From positions 1-64,000 of the forward strand of contig NZ_SIRE01000001.1 in the NCBI RefSeq assembly GCF_004307995.1: 64,000 nucleotides of DNA. The letters run 5' to 3'. The notes under the pieces are model-generated. The model searched no databases and was not told the DNA's origin. It was given only the letters and a program-made list of their open reading frames with translations. The DNA comes from Paenibacillus thalictri. Its GTDB lineage: Bacteria; Bacillota; Bacilli; Paenibacillales; NBRC-103111. The position numbers and the translations under genes are program-made. Of this stretch, positions 17,433-26,593 are shown one piece after another (positions within the stretch are counted from its first letter, which is position 1; every line of letters begins with the position of its first letter).

Positions 17433-18827
17433 TTAATAAGGCCATACTCTCGGCAGCGGTGCTTCGTTGCGGATAACCGCCGAGAGCAGCTGCCCCCGCA
17501 GTTCCTTCACCACATCGCCGTAATCCGCATGCTCCGCTACATCGGCATATTGCATCGGGTCTTCCTTCAAATGAAAAAGCGCTTCCCGGCCATCGGCTTC
17601 GCGTAAATACCGGTAATCCCGCGTTCGGATCGTTTTCCAGCCAGTGGCCTCCATCAACGCATACCCTTTGCCGGTAAACTCATCGCCTTGAAGCAGCGGC
17701 TTAAACGATTGCCCCTGCACTTCCGAAGGAACGGGAATGCCGGCGCACTCCAGCAAGGTCGGCACGACGTCAACCGCTTCAACGATGGTCGCGGTTGTTC
17801 CCGCCTGCTTGGCCCCCTGCGGCCAGCGGACGATCAGCGGCACCCTGCTGACGCAGTCCTCACCCGGATACCCTTTGCCGTATCGCAGATGCTCGCCCAA
17901 ATATTCGCCGTGATCGGAGCTGAACACCACAATCGTGTCCTGCTCCAGTCCGAGTTCTTGCAGCTTCCGCATCAGCTTGCCCACATAATCGTCGACTTCG
18001 CTGATCATCGCGTAGTAGCCATGTTTGACCGACCTCAGCTCCTCGTCGGAGAAATGAGTCTCGGAACGCCGTTCATCCAGATGCGGCGGATAGGCCGGTA
18101 CAGAAAGCTGATCCGGATCGTACATGTCCAGAAACTTTTGCGGAGCCACCCATGGCGCATGAGGCGAATAAAATCCGGCGATGCACAGCCAGCTGTCCTT
18201 TGCATGTTTCTCGATAAACGCCATCGTCTGTTCGGCGACAAACGCCGAATGCGTAAATTCGTCTTTGCCGCGAAACGCTTCGGCGCGTCTCGGCTCCCGC
18301 TCGGGATGCGGGATACCGTCGCGAACCTTCATCGTGTCGTACCATACCTGTGCTGCCGGAGGCAGGCCCAGACTGGCATATTCCAGCTGCGACGGATCTT
18401 TTGCCCTGATCCACGCCCGGTAGGCATCCTCGTAGCTGCCGGGCTCGTCGGAAATTTCCAAGTGAGCGAACCCGTAATCGGGATGAACGCTGCGGTGATC
18501 CCGGTTGGCATGCGGCAGAAAATGCAGCTTGCCGATGTTGCCGCACACGTAGCCGTAATTGTTCAGCATCCGCGGCAAGGTCACCGTATCCTGGGGCACA
18601 GGAACACCCATATGCGTAATGCGCAGCGCCGACGGATACCGTCCGCTGAGAAAGCTGATGCGGCTTGGCATACAGACCGGGTTTTGTACAAAATGATGGT
18701 CGAAGTTCACTCCCTCCGCCGCCAGCCGGTCCAAATTCGGAGTTTGAATCTCACTGTTGCCGTTTGCGCCAAGCGCGTCCCAACGCTGCTGATCGGTATA
18801 AATAATGAGGATATTGGGCCTTTTCAA
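17433..18827 (-). CDS. Sulfatase (Cys-type, cytoplasmic)
   Basis: A 464-residue sulfatase. The metal motif YTDQQRWD is at residues 10-17, and the formylglycine site CMPSRISFLSG starts at Cys52 with Arg56. NIGKLHFLPHA replaces the common GKWH with GKLH, keeping Lys and His. SSDHGEYLGEH carries the second metal pair. No signal peptide. The start is TTG at 18827 behind a purine-rich site; no better ATG exists in frame. It is the last gene of the operon, 31 nt after another sulfatase and just before a terminator. Substrate unknown. Confidence 0.88.
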   Translation of the reverse strand: MKRPNILIIYTDQQRWDALGANGNSEIQTPNLDRLAAEGVNFDHHFVQNPVCMPSRISFLSGRYPSALRITHMGVPVPQDTVTLPRMLNNYGYVCGNIGKLHFLPHANRDHRSVHPDYGFAHLEISDEPGSYEDAYRAWIRAKDPSQLEYASLGLPPAAQVWYDTMKVRDGIPHPEREPRRAEAFRGKDEFTHSAFVAEQTMAFIEKHAKDSWLCIAGFYSPHAPWVAPQKFLDMYDPDQLSVPAYPPHLDERRSETHFSDEELRSVKHGYYAMISEVDDYVGKLMRKLQELGLEQDTIVVFSSDHGEYLGEHLRYGKGYPGEDCVSRVPLIVRWPQGAKQAGTTATIVEAVDVVPTLLECAGIPVPSEVQGQSFKPLLQGDEFTGKGYALMEATGWKTIRTRDYRYLREADGREALFHLKEDPMQYADVAEHADYGDVVKELRGQLLSAVIRNEAPLPRVWPY

Positions 18828-18858
18828 TGTCCATTCCGCCCTTCCGGATCGCTATATG

Positions 18859-20340
18859 TTATGGCTCCCGCGTTAACGCCTCGTTCATTTTCTCCCTCAC
18901 CCAGCCGGCAAAAGCAGGCACCTGCGCTCCAGCGGAGGGGACATTCGGCGCTTCAAGCAGCTTGGCGTCTTCGTAGAGAAATACCGGCGCCGGCGCGTCA
19001 AATAAGATCATCTGATGCAGCGCGGCTTTGTGCTCGGCGATCATGTCCCGATAAGCCTCGTCGGCGTACAGATTGGTCATCTCAAGCGGATCACGCTGCA
19101 AATCAAAAAACAACGATTTCGCATCGTCTTTGCACAAAATCAGCTTATGCGAGCGGGAACGCACCATATATTGCTCGCCTTTGGCATTTTCCGAAAACAC
19201 GTAGCGGCGGCCCGCAAGCGGAGCGGTCAAATCCACTCCCGTCATATCCGGTCCCGGCTGTTCGCCCGCTACGGCGGCCAATGTCGCCGTGACATCGATG
19301 CCGCTGGTCAGCTCGGCGCAGCGTTCGCCCGCCGCGGACATCCCGGGGTACTTGACGATCAGCGGCACTCTGACCAGCGGATCGTACATATAGTTTTGCT
19401 TCAGCAGCAAATGGTGGAAACCCAAATATTCGCCGTGATCGCTGGTATATAAAATCAGCGTATTGTCGTATAAGCCTTTGTGCTTCAGCAGCTCCACAAT
19501 GTTCCCGATGTAATGGTCGATATGGGAAATCGTCGCGTAATAATAACTCATGCACAGTCTCAGCTGCTGCTCCGTCAACTGCTCATGCGGGAAAAATCCC
19601 GTATGTTTCTCCAAATCCCGCGGCAGGCAGCTTTCCGTCCAGCCCGGCAGCAGCTTCAGCGCGTCAGGATCGTACATCTCGCTCCACGAAGCGGGCGGAT
19701 CAAACGGATGGTGCGGTTTGACGAAACTCAAAAACAGCAGATTTCCTCCGTCTCCCCACTTGTCGATTTCCGCCAGCCCTCTCCTGCCGATCCATGCGGT
19801 CGAATGATGCTCCTCCGGCAGGTCGGAGACCATCGCCCCGCGAGAATCCCAGTAATGCTCCGGCGCCTGCTGCCGGTATTCATTTACCTGATCGAGCAAA
19901 TCAACATAATCGATCAAACCCAGGTTTTGCAAGTAGCGGTGATAATCGTCCTCGTAGCGGCCGTCGCCGTTTTGCTCGACCAGCTCCATGCGGTCGAAAC
20001 CGACATCCTGATACGTTGGCGTCAGATGCATCTTCCCTATAGCCGCTGTTGTGTACCCGGCACGTTTGAGCGTTTTGGGATAGGTGCCCAGCTCCGGCTG
20101 GATCGTACAGCGGTTCGTCCACCCTAAATGCTGGTGGGGATGCAGACCCGTCAGCGTGGAATAACGCGACGGGGTGCAGACCGGCGCATTGCAGAAGTGG
20201 CTTTCATATACCACTCCATCAGCAGCCAATTGGTCCAAATGCGGCGTGCGGATATCGGTATTGCCGTACGCGCCCAAGCAGTCCGCACGATGCTGATCCG
20301 CCATAATAAACAAAATATTAGGTAACCGCTTTTCGCTCAC
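18859..20340 (-). CDS. Sulfatase (Cys-type, cytoplasmic)
   Basis: A 493-residue sulfatase. IMADQHRADCLGAYGN carries the N-terminal metal ligands (Asp15). The formylglycine motif CTPSRYSTLTG starts at Cys55 with Arg59. AAIGKMHLTP and YTSDHGEYLGFHH complete the usual active-site set. No export signal. It starts with GTG at 20340, 9 nt after AGAAGGGAG. A 128-nt gap separates it from the transporter permease upstream, but no terminator is seen there, so it is probably in the same operon. Confidence 0.88.
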   Translation of the reverse strand: MSEKRLPNILFIMADQHRADCLGAYGNTDIRTPHLDQLAADGVVYESHFCNAPVCTPSRYSTLTGLHPHQHLGWTNRCTIQPELGTYPKTLKRAGYTTAAIGKMHLTPTYQDVGFDRMELVEQNGDGRYEDDYHRYLQNLGLIDYVDLLDQVNEYRQQAPEHYWDSRGAMVSDLPEEHHSTAWIGRRGLAEIDKWGDGGNLLFLSFVKPHHPFDPPASWSEMYDPDALKLLPGWTESCLPRDLEKHTGFFPHEQLTEQQLRLCMSYYYATISHIDHYIGNIVELLKHKGLYDNTLILYTSDHGEYLGFHHLLLKQNYMYDPLVRVPLIVKYPGMSAAGERCAELTSGIDVTATLAAVAGEQPGPDMTGVDLTAPLAGRRYVFSENAKGEQYMVRSRSHKLILCKDDAKSLFFDLQRDPLEMTNLYADEAYRDMIAEHKAALHQMILFDAPAPVFLYEDAKLLEAPNVPSAGAQVPAFAGWVREKMNEALTREP

Positions 20341-20468
20341 GGATCAAACACTCCCTTCTGAAAGTAAGTTCGACTCACTGGTCACGCAAATTCCAACACT
20401 CATTAGCTTTGTAACTCAGGCTTATTGGCCTGTAAGTCCAGCTACTCCACAACGCAGCTCGGCCCTCC

Positions 20469-21329
20469 TTACCCTTTCACCGAACCGATCATCGCGCCTT
20501 TGACAAAATGCTTCTGCAGGAAAGGGTAAATAATCAGGATCGGCAGCGTCGACATCATGACCGTGGCGTATTTCAGCGAATCCTCCGCCATGATGTAATT
20601 GTCCGTTACCGCTCCTTCGCTTCCGGTCAGCTGGCCGGCAAGCACGATTTCGCGCAGCATAACCTGCAGCGGGAACAAATCGGCGTTGCGCAAATAAATG
20701 AGCGGGCCCATATAGTTGTTCCAAATCTGCACGGCATAAAACAAGCCAATAGTGGCAAATACCGCCTTCGACAACGGCACTACAATTTTAACAAAAATAC
20801 CCACATCGCTTAAACCGTCAAGTTTGCCCGATTCCTCCAGCTCCTTGGGTATATTGCTGAAGAACGTTCTCATAATAATCAGGTTCCAGGTGGCGATAGC
20901 CCCCGGCAGCACCATCGCCCACATCGTATTGACAAGACCAAGCTGCTTGACGACCAGGAATGTCGGGATCATCCCGCCTTGAATAAACATCGTGACGATG
21001 ATCAGAAACATAAACGTCTTGGCAAACACCATCGTTTTTTTGGACAACGCATAAGCGCCCATCGAAGTAATGACCAGCGAAATACACGTGCCTAGAGTTA
21101 CGTAGATCAGCGTATTTTTGTAACCGTTAAATATACGCCCGTCCTTGACCACATAATCGTACATCTCCAGGTTAATTCCCTTAGGCCACACCGAGATTTC
21201 CCCTTTGAGCACATGCGCCTGGTCACTAACCGATACGATCAGCATGTAATAAAACGGATACAGCGTCACTGCCACCACAAGAACCATCAGCAGCAAATTC
21301 AGCCCGTCAAACCATGTCAGCTTTCTCAC
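20469..21329 (-). CDS. ABC sugar permease, YtcP type
   Basis: A 286-residue CUT1 permease. The EAA loop is EESGKLDGLSDVGIF and the C-terminus is KGAMIGSVKG. The open frame extends upstream into the preceding permease gene, but GTG at 21329 has GGGGAGG 10 nt before it and lies 19 nt after that gene's stop, so it is chosen. It pairs with the LplB-type permease at 21349 and the lipoprotein at 22343. Confidence 0.88.
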   Translation of the reverse strand: MRKLTWFDGLNLLLMVLVVAVTLYPFYYMLIVSVSDQAHVLKGEISVWPKGINLEMYDYVVKDGRIFNGYKNTLIYVTLGTCISLVITSMGAYALSKKTMVFAKTFMFLIIVTMFIQGGMIPTFLVVKQLGLVNTMWAMVLPGAIATWNLIIMRTFFSNIPKELEESGKLDGLSDVGIFVKIVVPLSKAVFATIGLFYAVQIWNNYMGPLIYLRNADLFPLQVMLREIVLAGQLTGSEGAVTDNYIMAEDSLKYATVMMSTLPILIIYPFLQKHFVKGAMIGSVKG

Positions 21330-21348
21330 AATGTACCGGCCTCCCCTT

Positions 21349-22326
21349 CTACCATAAGCTGTTTTCTCCGACTTTCCGGCTGATATAGTTGGCGGTGGCG
21401 ACAAAAATAAAGCTGATGACTCCCGTGAACAGATCGATGGCCGTGGCGTAGCTGTAGTTGCCCTGAATCAAGCCGACCCGGTACACGTAAGTCGAAATGA
21501 TGTCCGCCGTTTCATAAGTGACCGGACTGTACAGCAAGAACACTTTCTCAAAGCCAATCTCCAGCACTCTGCCGATGTCCAGCAGCAAAATAATGACAAT
21601 CGCCGGGGCGATGCCGGGCAACGTCACATGCAGCGTTTGCCGCCAGCGGCTCGCTCCATCCATCTTGGCCGCCTCGTACAGCTGCGGGTCAATGGCCGTC
21701 AATGCGGCCAAATAAATAATCGTGCCCCAGCCCGCATGCTGCCAAATTTCCGAGATGACATAAATCGGCCGGAACAAGCCGGGCTCCATCATAAAGTTCA
21801 CCGGGGCAAATCCCCACGCCTTGATCACCTGGTTGACGACGCCACCCGTCGGGGACAGAAACATGACGACCATCCCCGCGACAACGACATTGGAAATAAA
21901 ATGCGGCAAATAACTGACGGTTTGCACAAACCGCTTCAGCACTTCTTTTCTGATCTCATTGATCAGCAGCGCAAGAATAATCGGAGCTGGGAAACCAAAC
22001 AGAAGCTTGTAAAACCCCAGCAGAAACGTATTGCGCATCAGCTTGAGGAAGTCGGGGTTCTCCATAAACATGTTGAAATATTTAAGCCCGACCCATTCGC
22101 TCATCCATACGCCTCTGAATAAATTGTAATTCTGAAACGAAATGACAATGCCAAACAAGGGCAAATATTTGAAAATAAAGTAATACAGCATACACGGCAG
22201 AACAAGCAGCAGCAGGTATTTATCCCTGCGGATTTTACGAATAAGCAAGCGGGCAGCGGACAATTCCTTGCCCGCCACCACCGGGAGGCTGCGTTTTTGT
22301 GACGCTCTGGCTGGTCTTACATTCAA
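21349..22326 (-). CDS. ABC sugar permease, LplB type
   Basis: A 325-residue CUT1 permease with about six membrane segments (first near YLLLLVLPCMLYYFIF). The EAA loop reads EAAKMDGASRWRQT. It starts with TTG at 22326, 9 nt after GGGAGG, and follows the binding-protein gene by 16 nt. Its sequence is close to the LplB-type permease at 11242, showing that the two transport systems share ancestry. No ATPase gene is nearby. Confidence 0.9.
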   Translation of the reverse strand: MNVRPARASQKRSLPVVAGKELSAARLLIRKIRRDKYLLLLVLPCMLYYFIFKYLPLFGIVISFQNYNLFRGVWMSEWVGLKYFNMFMENPDFLKLMRNTFLLGFYKLLFGFPAPIILALLINEIRKEVLKRFVQTVSYLPHFISNVVVAGMVVMFLSPTGGVVNQVIKAWGFAPVNFMMEPGLFRPIYVISEIWQHAGWGTIIYLAALTAIDPQLYEAAKMDGASRWRQTLHVTLPGIAPAIVIILLLDIGRVLEIGFEKVFLLYSPVTYETADIISTYVYRVGLIQGNYSYATAIDLFTGVISFIFVATANYISRKVGENSLW

Positions 22327-22342
22327 TGCGATACGCCTCCCG

Positions 22343-23908
22343 TCATTTGCCGCCCATATTCTTTAACGTCCGTTCGTAGGCGGTTTTGTACACGTCCATC
22401 ATCTTTTGCAAGCCTAATTTCTTCAGTTCTTCCACATACTGATTCCACTCGCTTAAATTTCGTTGGCCCATAATAAATTTGGCCACGTTCTCATCTCTGT
22501 ATTTGTTAACCGCTTCCCCGATCGTGGACAAAGTTTCCATTTCTTTCTCGTTAAAAGCGGGACGCGGCTGCGGTTTGGCTTCGTAACCTTCGACGGTCTT
22601 AAATGCGTCTTTCATCTGCGGCGAGGACAAATTGACGTAAGCGTCAAAATCCATTACGACATAAGAGCCCGGAGTGACGATACCGGTTTTGATGCGCAAA
22701 TCGGCAAAGCTGGTATAGTCCGGCTTAAACTGATTTTTGCCGTTTACAACAGTAAAGTCCTCCCCTTCTTTGCCCCAGCTGGCTAAGCGGGTCCCTTCGT
22801 CCGAATACATGTAGTCGAAATATCGCATCACGTCTTTAATATTTTTCGAGTTGGACGAGACGGTATACCCGCGGGTTTCCATGCCGATAAACGGCATTTT
22901 TTGCGCGCCGTTGGGCCCTCCCTTAGGCGGAACCATATACGACAGCTGAAATTCGGGGATCGCTTTTTTCAGCGGTTCTGTGTATTCGTCAATCAATCCG
23001 ATCGCATCGACGGTAATAAACGATTTGTTTTGCGCGAACAAATCCTGATGTTGCTTGCGTTGATGAGCCATAAAGTCGGGCGGAATATAACCGGCTTTAT
23101 AAAACTTGTTCAAGTATTCAAGCATCAGCTTGTAGTTGTCTTCGACGGGCCCGAATCTCCATTCCTTCTTGTCGTAATCATAATACGGAAAATGCGAGGA
23201 ATTAAAGTTGTACGCCATCGCGTCGGCCTTATCGAGCTTATTGTAGAAGGTAAGCGGATAGCTGTCCGGATACAGCTCCTTCAGTTTCTTCAACACATCG
23301 CCGAGCTCATCGTAATTCGCAGGTGTTTTCAGCCCATGCTTTTTAAAAAGATCTTCCCGGTACAGCCAAGTTGTCCTCAGCTGCTTCTCGAGTCCCGAGT
23401 TCGGGAAGAAGTAATATTTGCCGTCGGCCGACATGATGGCCGCTTGCACCTCCGGCCGGGCTTGCAAAAACTTTTTGAAATTGGGCAGCAGGTCGAAGTA
23501 TTGGGATATATCGACAAACGCTCCCTGCTGCCCGTATTTGTTGGCAATGGTGATGTTAGGCACAAACATGAAGTCGGGCATATCGCCCGAAGCAACAATC
23601 AAGTTCAGCGCAGCTTCATAATCATTGCCCGGAGGCGTCTGGACGTCGAGGTGGATTTTGGTTTTCTCTTCAACATTTTTATAGATCGACCAGTTTTTAT
23701 TGTAAGGCCAGATCGGGTGATTGGACGTCGCCATCCTCAGTGTTGCCGGCTTCACTTCTGCCGGTTTGGCCGGCTCGGCCGCTTTCTGATTGTCGGGGGC
23801 TGCGGCAGGATTTGCTGCCGGAGCCGTCGGCGCGGAAGAACACCCGATGACCGTCCCGGCGGTAAGCAGCACAGCCAGTGTCGTTCCAAATGCTGTTTTG
23901 ATATTCAA
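22343..23908 (-). CDS. Extracellular sugar-binding lipoprotein
   Basis: A 521-residue solute-binding lipoprotein. The lipobox VIGC puts the lipidated Cys at residue 23, followed by an Ala/Pro/Lys linker of about 35 residues. The start is TTG at 23908, 5 nt after GGAGGAG. First gene of an operon that continues with two permeases and two sulfatases. Two direct repeats 20 bp apart lie 77-110 bp upstream and probably bind the membrane AraC regulator encoded just upstream. Ligand inferred to be a sulfated oligosaccharide. Confidence 0.88.
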   Translation of the reverse strand: MNIKTAFGTTLAVLLTAGTVIGCSSAPTAPAANPAAAPDNQKAAEPAKPAEVKPATLRMATSNHPIWPYNKNWSIYKNVEEKTKIHLDVQTPPGNDYEAALNLIVASGDMPDFMFVPNITIANKYGQQGAFVDISQYFDLLPNFKKFLQARPEVQAAIMSADGKYYFFPNSGLEKQLRTTWLYREDLFKKHGLKTPANYDELGDVLKKLKELYPDSYPLTFYNKLDKADAMAYNFNSSHFPYYDYDKKEWRFGPVEDNYKLMLEYLNKFYKAGYIPPDFMAHQRKQHQDLFAQNKSFITVDAIGLIDEYTEPLKKAIPEFQLSYMVPPKGGPNGAQKMPFIGMETRGYTVSSNSKNIKDVMRYFDYMYSDEGTRLASWGKEGEDFTVVNGKNQFKPDYTSFADLRIKTGIVTPGSYVVMDFDAYVNLSSPQMKDAFKTVEGYEAKPQPRPAFNEKEMETLSTIGEAVNKYRDENVAKFIMGQRNLSEWNQYVEELKKLGLQKMMDVYKTAYERTLKNMGGK

Positions 23909-24081
23909 ATAAACTCCTCCTTTTTGGGGTCAAACTTGTTTATATCGATAACAATAACGGGATAAGAACCCGATTAAAATCAACATTCCTTGTGTTTATC
24001 CGCCATACCTTGTTTATCGAAGAAAATGTGGATCATCTAAAAAAAATACGATACGGCTGGCGGCGGAAATGAAACAAATAA
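23909..24081. other. Promoter region of the second sulfatase operon
   Basis: No gene is supported. The region carries the direct repeats at 23985-24018. It is bounded upstream by the terminator of the AraC gene. A confident -35/-10 pair was not found. Confidence 0.5.
23985..24018 (-). promoter_or_regulatory. Direct repeats, candidate AraC operator
   Basis: ATTCCTTGTGTTTATC (23985-24000) and ATACCTTGTTTATC (24005-24018) are direct repeats with a 20-bp start-to-start spacing, about two helical turns, as in AraC-family half-sites. They lie upstream of the binding-protein gene. Confidence 0.5.
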
Positions 24082-24128
24082 GAGGCTGAGACTCTCACCT
24101 TCATACGTTTAGTGAGGATCCCAGCCTC
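24082..24128 (-). terminator. Terminator of the membrane AraC gene
   Basis: GAGGCTG..CTCAC (24082-24098) pairs with GTGAG..CAGCCTC (24112-24128); about 14 of 17 positions match. The minus-strand tail reads TTATTTGTTTC. It lies ~120 nt past the regulator stop codon. Confidence 0.75.
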
Positions 24129-24246
24129 CGGGTTTCCGGTCAGCCCTATTAAAAACCATTAATCATACTATTCCCAGTAAATTAGTGTTATTAATTAAAA
24201 GCTAGCATATCTACAGTTGGGCGTCAACCATTTCAGGAAAAATGTT

Positions 24247-26466
24247 CTACATTTGCAGCGTCTGCAGCTTGCGGTATTCCTTCGGGGTAGTTCCGGTAAA
24301 CCGCTTGAACATACGGATAAATGAGGTTGGATTGTAATAGCCGATTTGCCGGCCGATTTCCTGAATGTTCAAATCGCTGTTTTCCAGCAGCTCCTTCGCT
24401 TTGCCGATTCGGAATGTATGAATATGCTCCAAATAGTTGCTCCCGGTTTTCTCGCGAATATAAATCGAGAGATACGATGGCGAGAGGTTTAGTTTTGCGG
24501 CCACCTGTTCCAAAGAAATATCCTCGGCATAATTTTTCCTGATATATTCCAGAACAAAAGCGATCGTATCGTCCTGCTCTTCTTTCTTGACCTTGACCAG
24601 CTCGGACACACGATGGAAAAACCGTTCAAAAAACCGCAGATAGTGGTCGATCGAGCAGATTTGCGCCAGCTGTGCCGGAACGTAATCGCGGACCAACTCG
24701 CCGGTTTCCACTTTTACCGCTTCCAGAATATTTAACGATTTATACAAAATATCCGCCGAAAATTTATGAAACTGGCCGGCAACCGCACCCGAAGCAGCCA
24801 TATGTTCCAGCATTTTGCGTATAAGGTCTACACAAGCCAAACAATTGCCCGCCTGCAGAAGATGAAAAAATTCCTCCTCTTGCTTGGCGGTAAAGAAATA
24901 ACTGCCCGGTATCGGCCTGGCCTCCGTAATGATTTCCATTTCATCGGACAAATAACGCCCGTCAAGCAGCTTTAGCGCCTCTTCGTACGCGCTGTGGTAT
25001 TCGAAAGAATCGGCATAAACCGAACTTACGGCTGCCGTCACAAGACACGACTGTTTATCATGGTCAAAAACGGCCTTCAGCCGGCTTAACGCCTCTTCAA
25101 TCCGCTGCCGCTGGTCGTCACCGAAAACCATCGTTAAGATTTGATTTTTTTCAATCTGAATTGTAAAGGAATTTGGAAACGTTTCGTTCAAAGACAAGTG
25201 AATGAATTCCTTCATGAAATAAGCGACTCTTTCCAGCGTCAAACTCCGGTCCGTGTCCAAATAATTCAGATGAAACAAGACGACAAAAAAACGGTCTATT
25301 TTGCCTCTGTCGTGGGAATCGGTGTAGATCATTTTGAGCTTTTTGATGTATTCGTAATTCTCGAGCTGCGAGCTCTTAGTGAGCAAATCCTGATGTATTT
25401 GCTGGTTGAGACTGTTGAGTTCCTGAATTTTGCCGGAAATAAAATCGAATTCTCTAATATTGCTTTTCAGCTGCAGGATGGACCGGGGCTGCTGCAGAGA
25501 GTCCATGATTTGCTTAATCGGCCGGTTAAGCCTTCTTCCAAACCAGATCGAAGCGATGATGCTGATCACGATGGAAACCAGCAGCACGGCAAGCAACGTG
25601 ATGTTGAGTCCGAGAATCTGGTCGTAGATCCGGTGTGTAGGAATAATGCTAATATAAGTTAACCCCGTCAGCGGACTTGTTTTGTAGAAATAATAGTTGC
25701 CTTCGCTTTCATAAAAGTCTTCCTCCCGGTTTAAGTCCGGCAGCTTAAAATCCGTAGACTGAGAGTGGATATATACAGGCTGGCGGTTCTCGTTCAGGAT
25801 AAAGAAACTGTCATCCGTGGAGCGATGGAAGTTTTCGAACAAGTTGTCCGGCTGAATCAGCGCCGATATATAATAGGTATACGCGGAATTTTTCACAATA
25901 ACCGGCATAAGCGTCAGGCTTGTCCCGGTATGTTTGGCAAACAGGCTTGCCGGGAAAATCTTAAAATGGTACGAGGCGCTTGATTGATCCCGCCAAAATG
26001 AAGGCGCATACATTGCGCTTGAATAAAAAGCGGAAAACATTCTGTCTTCGCTGGGTGTCCCGTCTCTTTCAATCAGCATCGACTGAGCTTTAAAAAACAG
26101 AAATACATTGTCCATGTAAAGAAAACGGTTGGCCGTCATTTTCTGCATCATGTCCTGCAGGTCGCTAACGAGCAAATAGTTGATTTCGTTCTGCGGCCGG
26201 GTCATCATCTGCCCGTTGATCAGCGATACTTTACTGTCGGAGTATAACCGCAGCATCTCTTCCCTGAGGGCGATAAAATACTCCTCGTATTCCTTCACCG
26301 TGTTGTTCAAATTCAATTTATTGTTTTTAATAATTTCATCCAAAATATTGTTTTTGAAAAAAGAAAAGGAAAAGTAATTAAACGAGGTAAGCAGCAAAAT
26401 AATGATCAGAAATTTAGAAAAAACTTGAAAAAAAACGGAGTTGATCTGGGGGAACCTTGGGCTCAT
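24247..26466 (-). CDS. Membrane-anchored AraC family regulator
   Basis: A 739-residue regulator with a membrane segment at about residues 10-38 (FLIIILLLTSFNYFSFSF). An extracellular sensor follows, a second membrane segment lies near 282-306, and the C-terminal AraC domain ends FTGTTPKEYRKLQTLQM. The two helix-turn-helix units are ISLEQVAAKLNLSPSYLSIY and LNIQEIGRQIGYYNPTSFIR. The second of two ATGs (26466) has GAGG 9 nt upstream. It has its own promoter and terminator, and it is followed by the transporter-sulfatase operon it most likely controls. Confidence 0.87.
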   Translation of the reverse strand: MSPRFPQINSVFFQVFSKFLIIILLLTSFNYFSFSFFKNNILDEIIKNNKLNLNNTVKEYEEYFIALREEMLRLYSDSKVSLINGQMMTRPQNEINYLLVSDLQDMMQKMTANRFLYMDNVFLFFKAQSMLIERDGTPSEDRMFSAFYSSAMYAPSFWRDQSSASYHFKIFPASLFAKHTGTSLTLMPVIVKNSAYTYYISALIQPDNLFENFHRSTDDSFFILNENRQPVYIHSQSTDFKLPDLNREEDFYESEGNYYFYKTSPLTGLTYISIIPTHRIYDQILGLNITLLAVLLVSIVISIIASIWFGRRLNRPIKQIMDSLQQPRSILQLKSNIREFDFISGKIQELNSLNQQIHQDLLTKSSQLENYEYIKKLKMIYTDSHDRGKIDRFFVVLFHLNYLDTDRSLTLERVAYFMKEFIHLSLNETFPNSFTIQIEKNQILTMVFGDDQRQRIEEALSRLKAVFDHDKQSCLVTAAVSSVYADSFEYHSAYEEALKLLDGRYLSDEMEIITEARPIPGSYFFTAKQEEEFFHLLQAGNCLACVDLIRKMLEHMAASGAVAGQFHKFSADILYKSLNILEAVKVETGELVRDYVPAQLAQICSIDHYLRFFERFFHRVSELVKVKKEEQDDTIAFVLEYIRKNYAEDISLEQVAAKLNLSPSYLSIYIREKTGSNYLEHIHTFRIGKAKELLENSDLNIQEIGRQIGYYNPTSFIRMFKRFTGTTPKEYRKLQTLQM

Positions 26467-26491
26467 CGACATACACCTCTATAGTGAGTAT

Positions 26492-26519
26492 AGCATACTT
26501 CAGCGGCAAAATGGGTCAA
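26492..26519 (-). promoter_or_regulatory. Promoter of the membrane AraC gene
   Basis: TTGACC (26514-26519) and TATGCT (26492-26497) on the minus strand are spaced 16 bp. They lie about 25 bp upstream of the start codon region of the regulator. Confidence 0.55.
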
Positions 26520-26560
26520 TTCCATTTCACCGTTGCACACGGGCGCCTAAATTCCCCCTC

Positions 26561-26577
26561 ATTACAACACGTGTAAT
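26561..26577. promoter_or_regulatory. Inverted repeat with ACACGTGT core
   Basis: ATTACA-acacg-TGTAAT lies between the creatininase-family stop and the AraC promoter. Its core resembles the LacI operator palindrome near 4070, but the flanks differ, so a shared regulator is doubtful. Confidence 0.3.
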
Positions 26578-26593
26578 ACTCGGCCTGCCAGCG

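Noticed and set aside
17688..19292. 534-codon plus-strand frame across two sulfatases
   Set aside because: It spans two well-supported opposing genes, has an Arg/Gln/His-rich composition with no domain, and is a codon-bias shadow.
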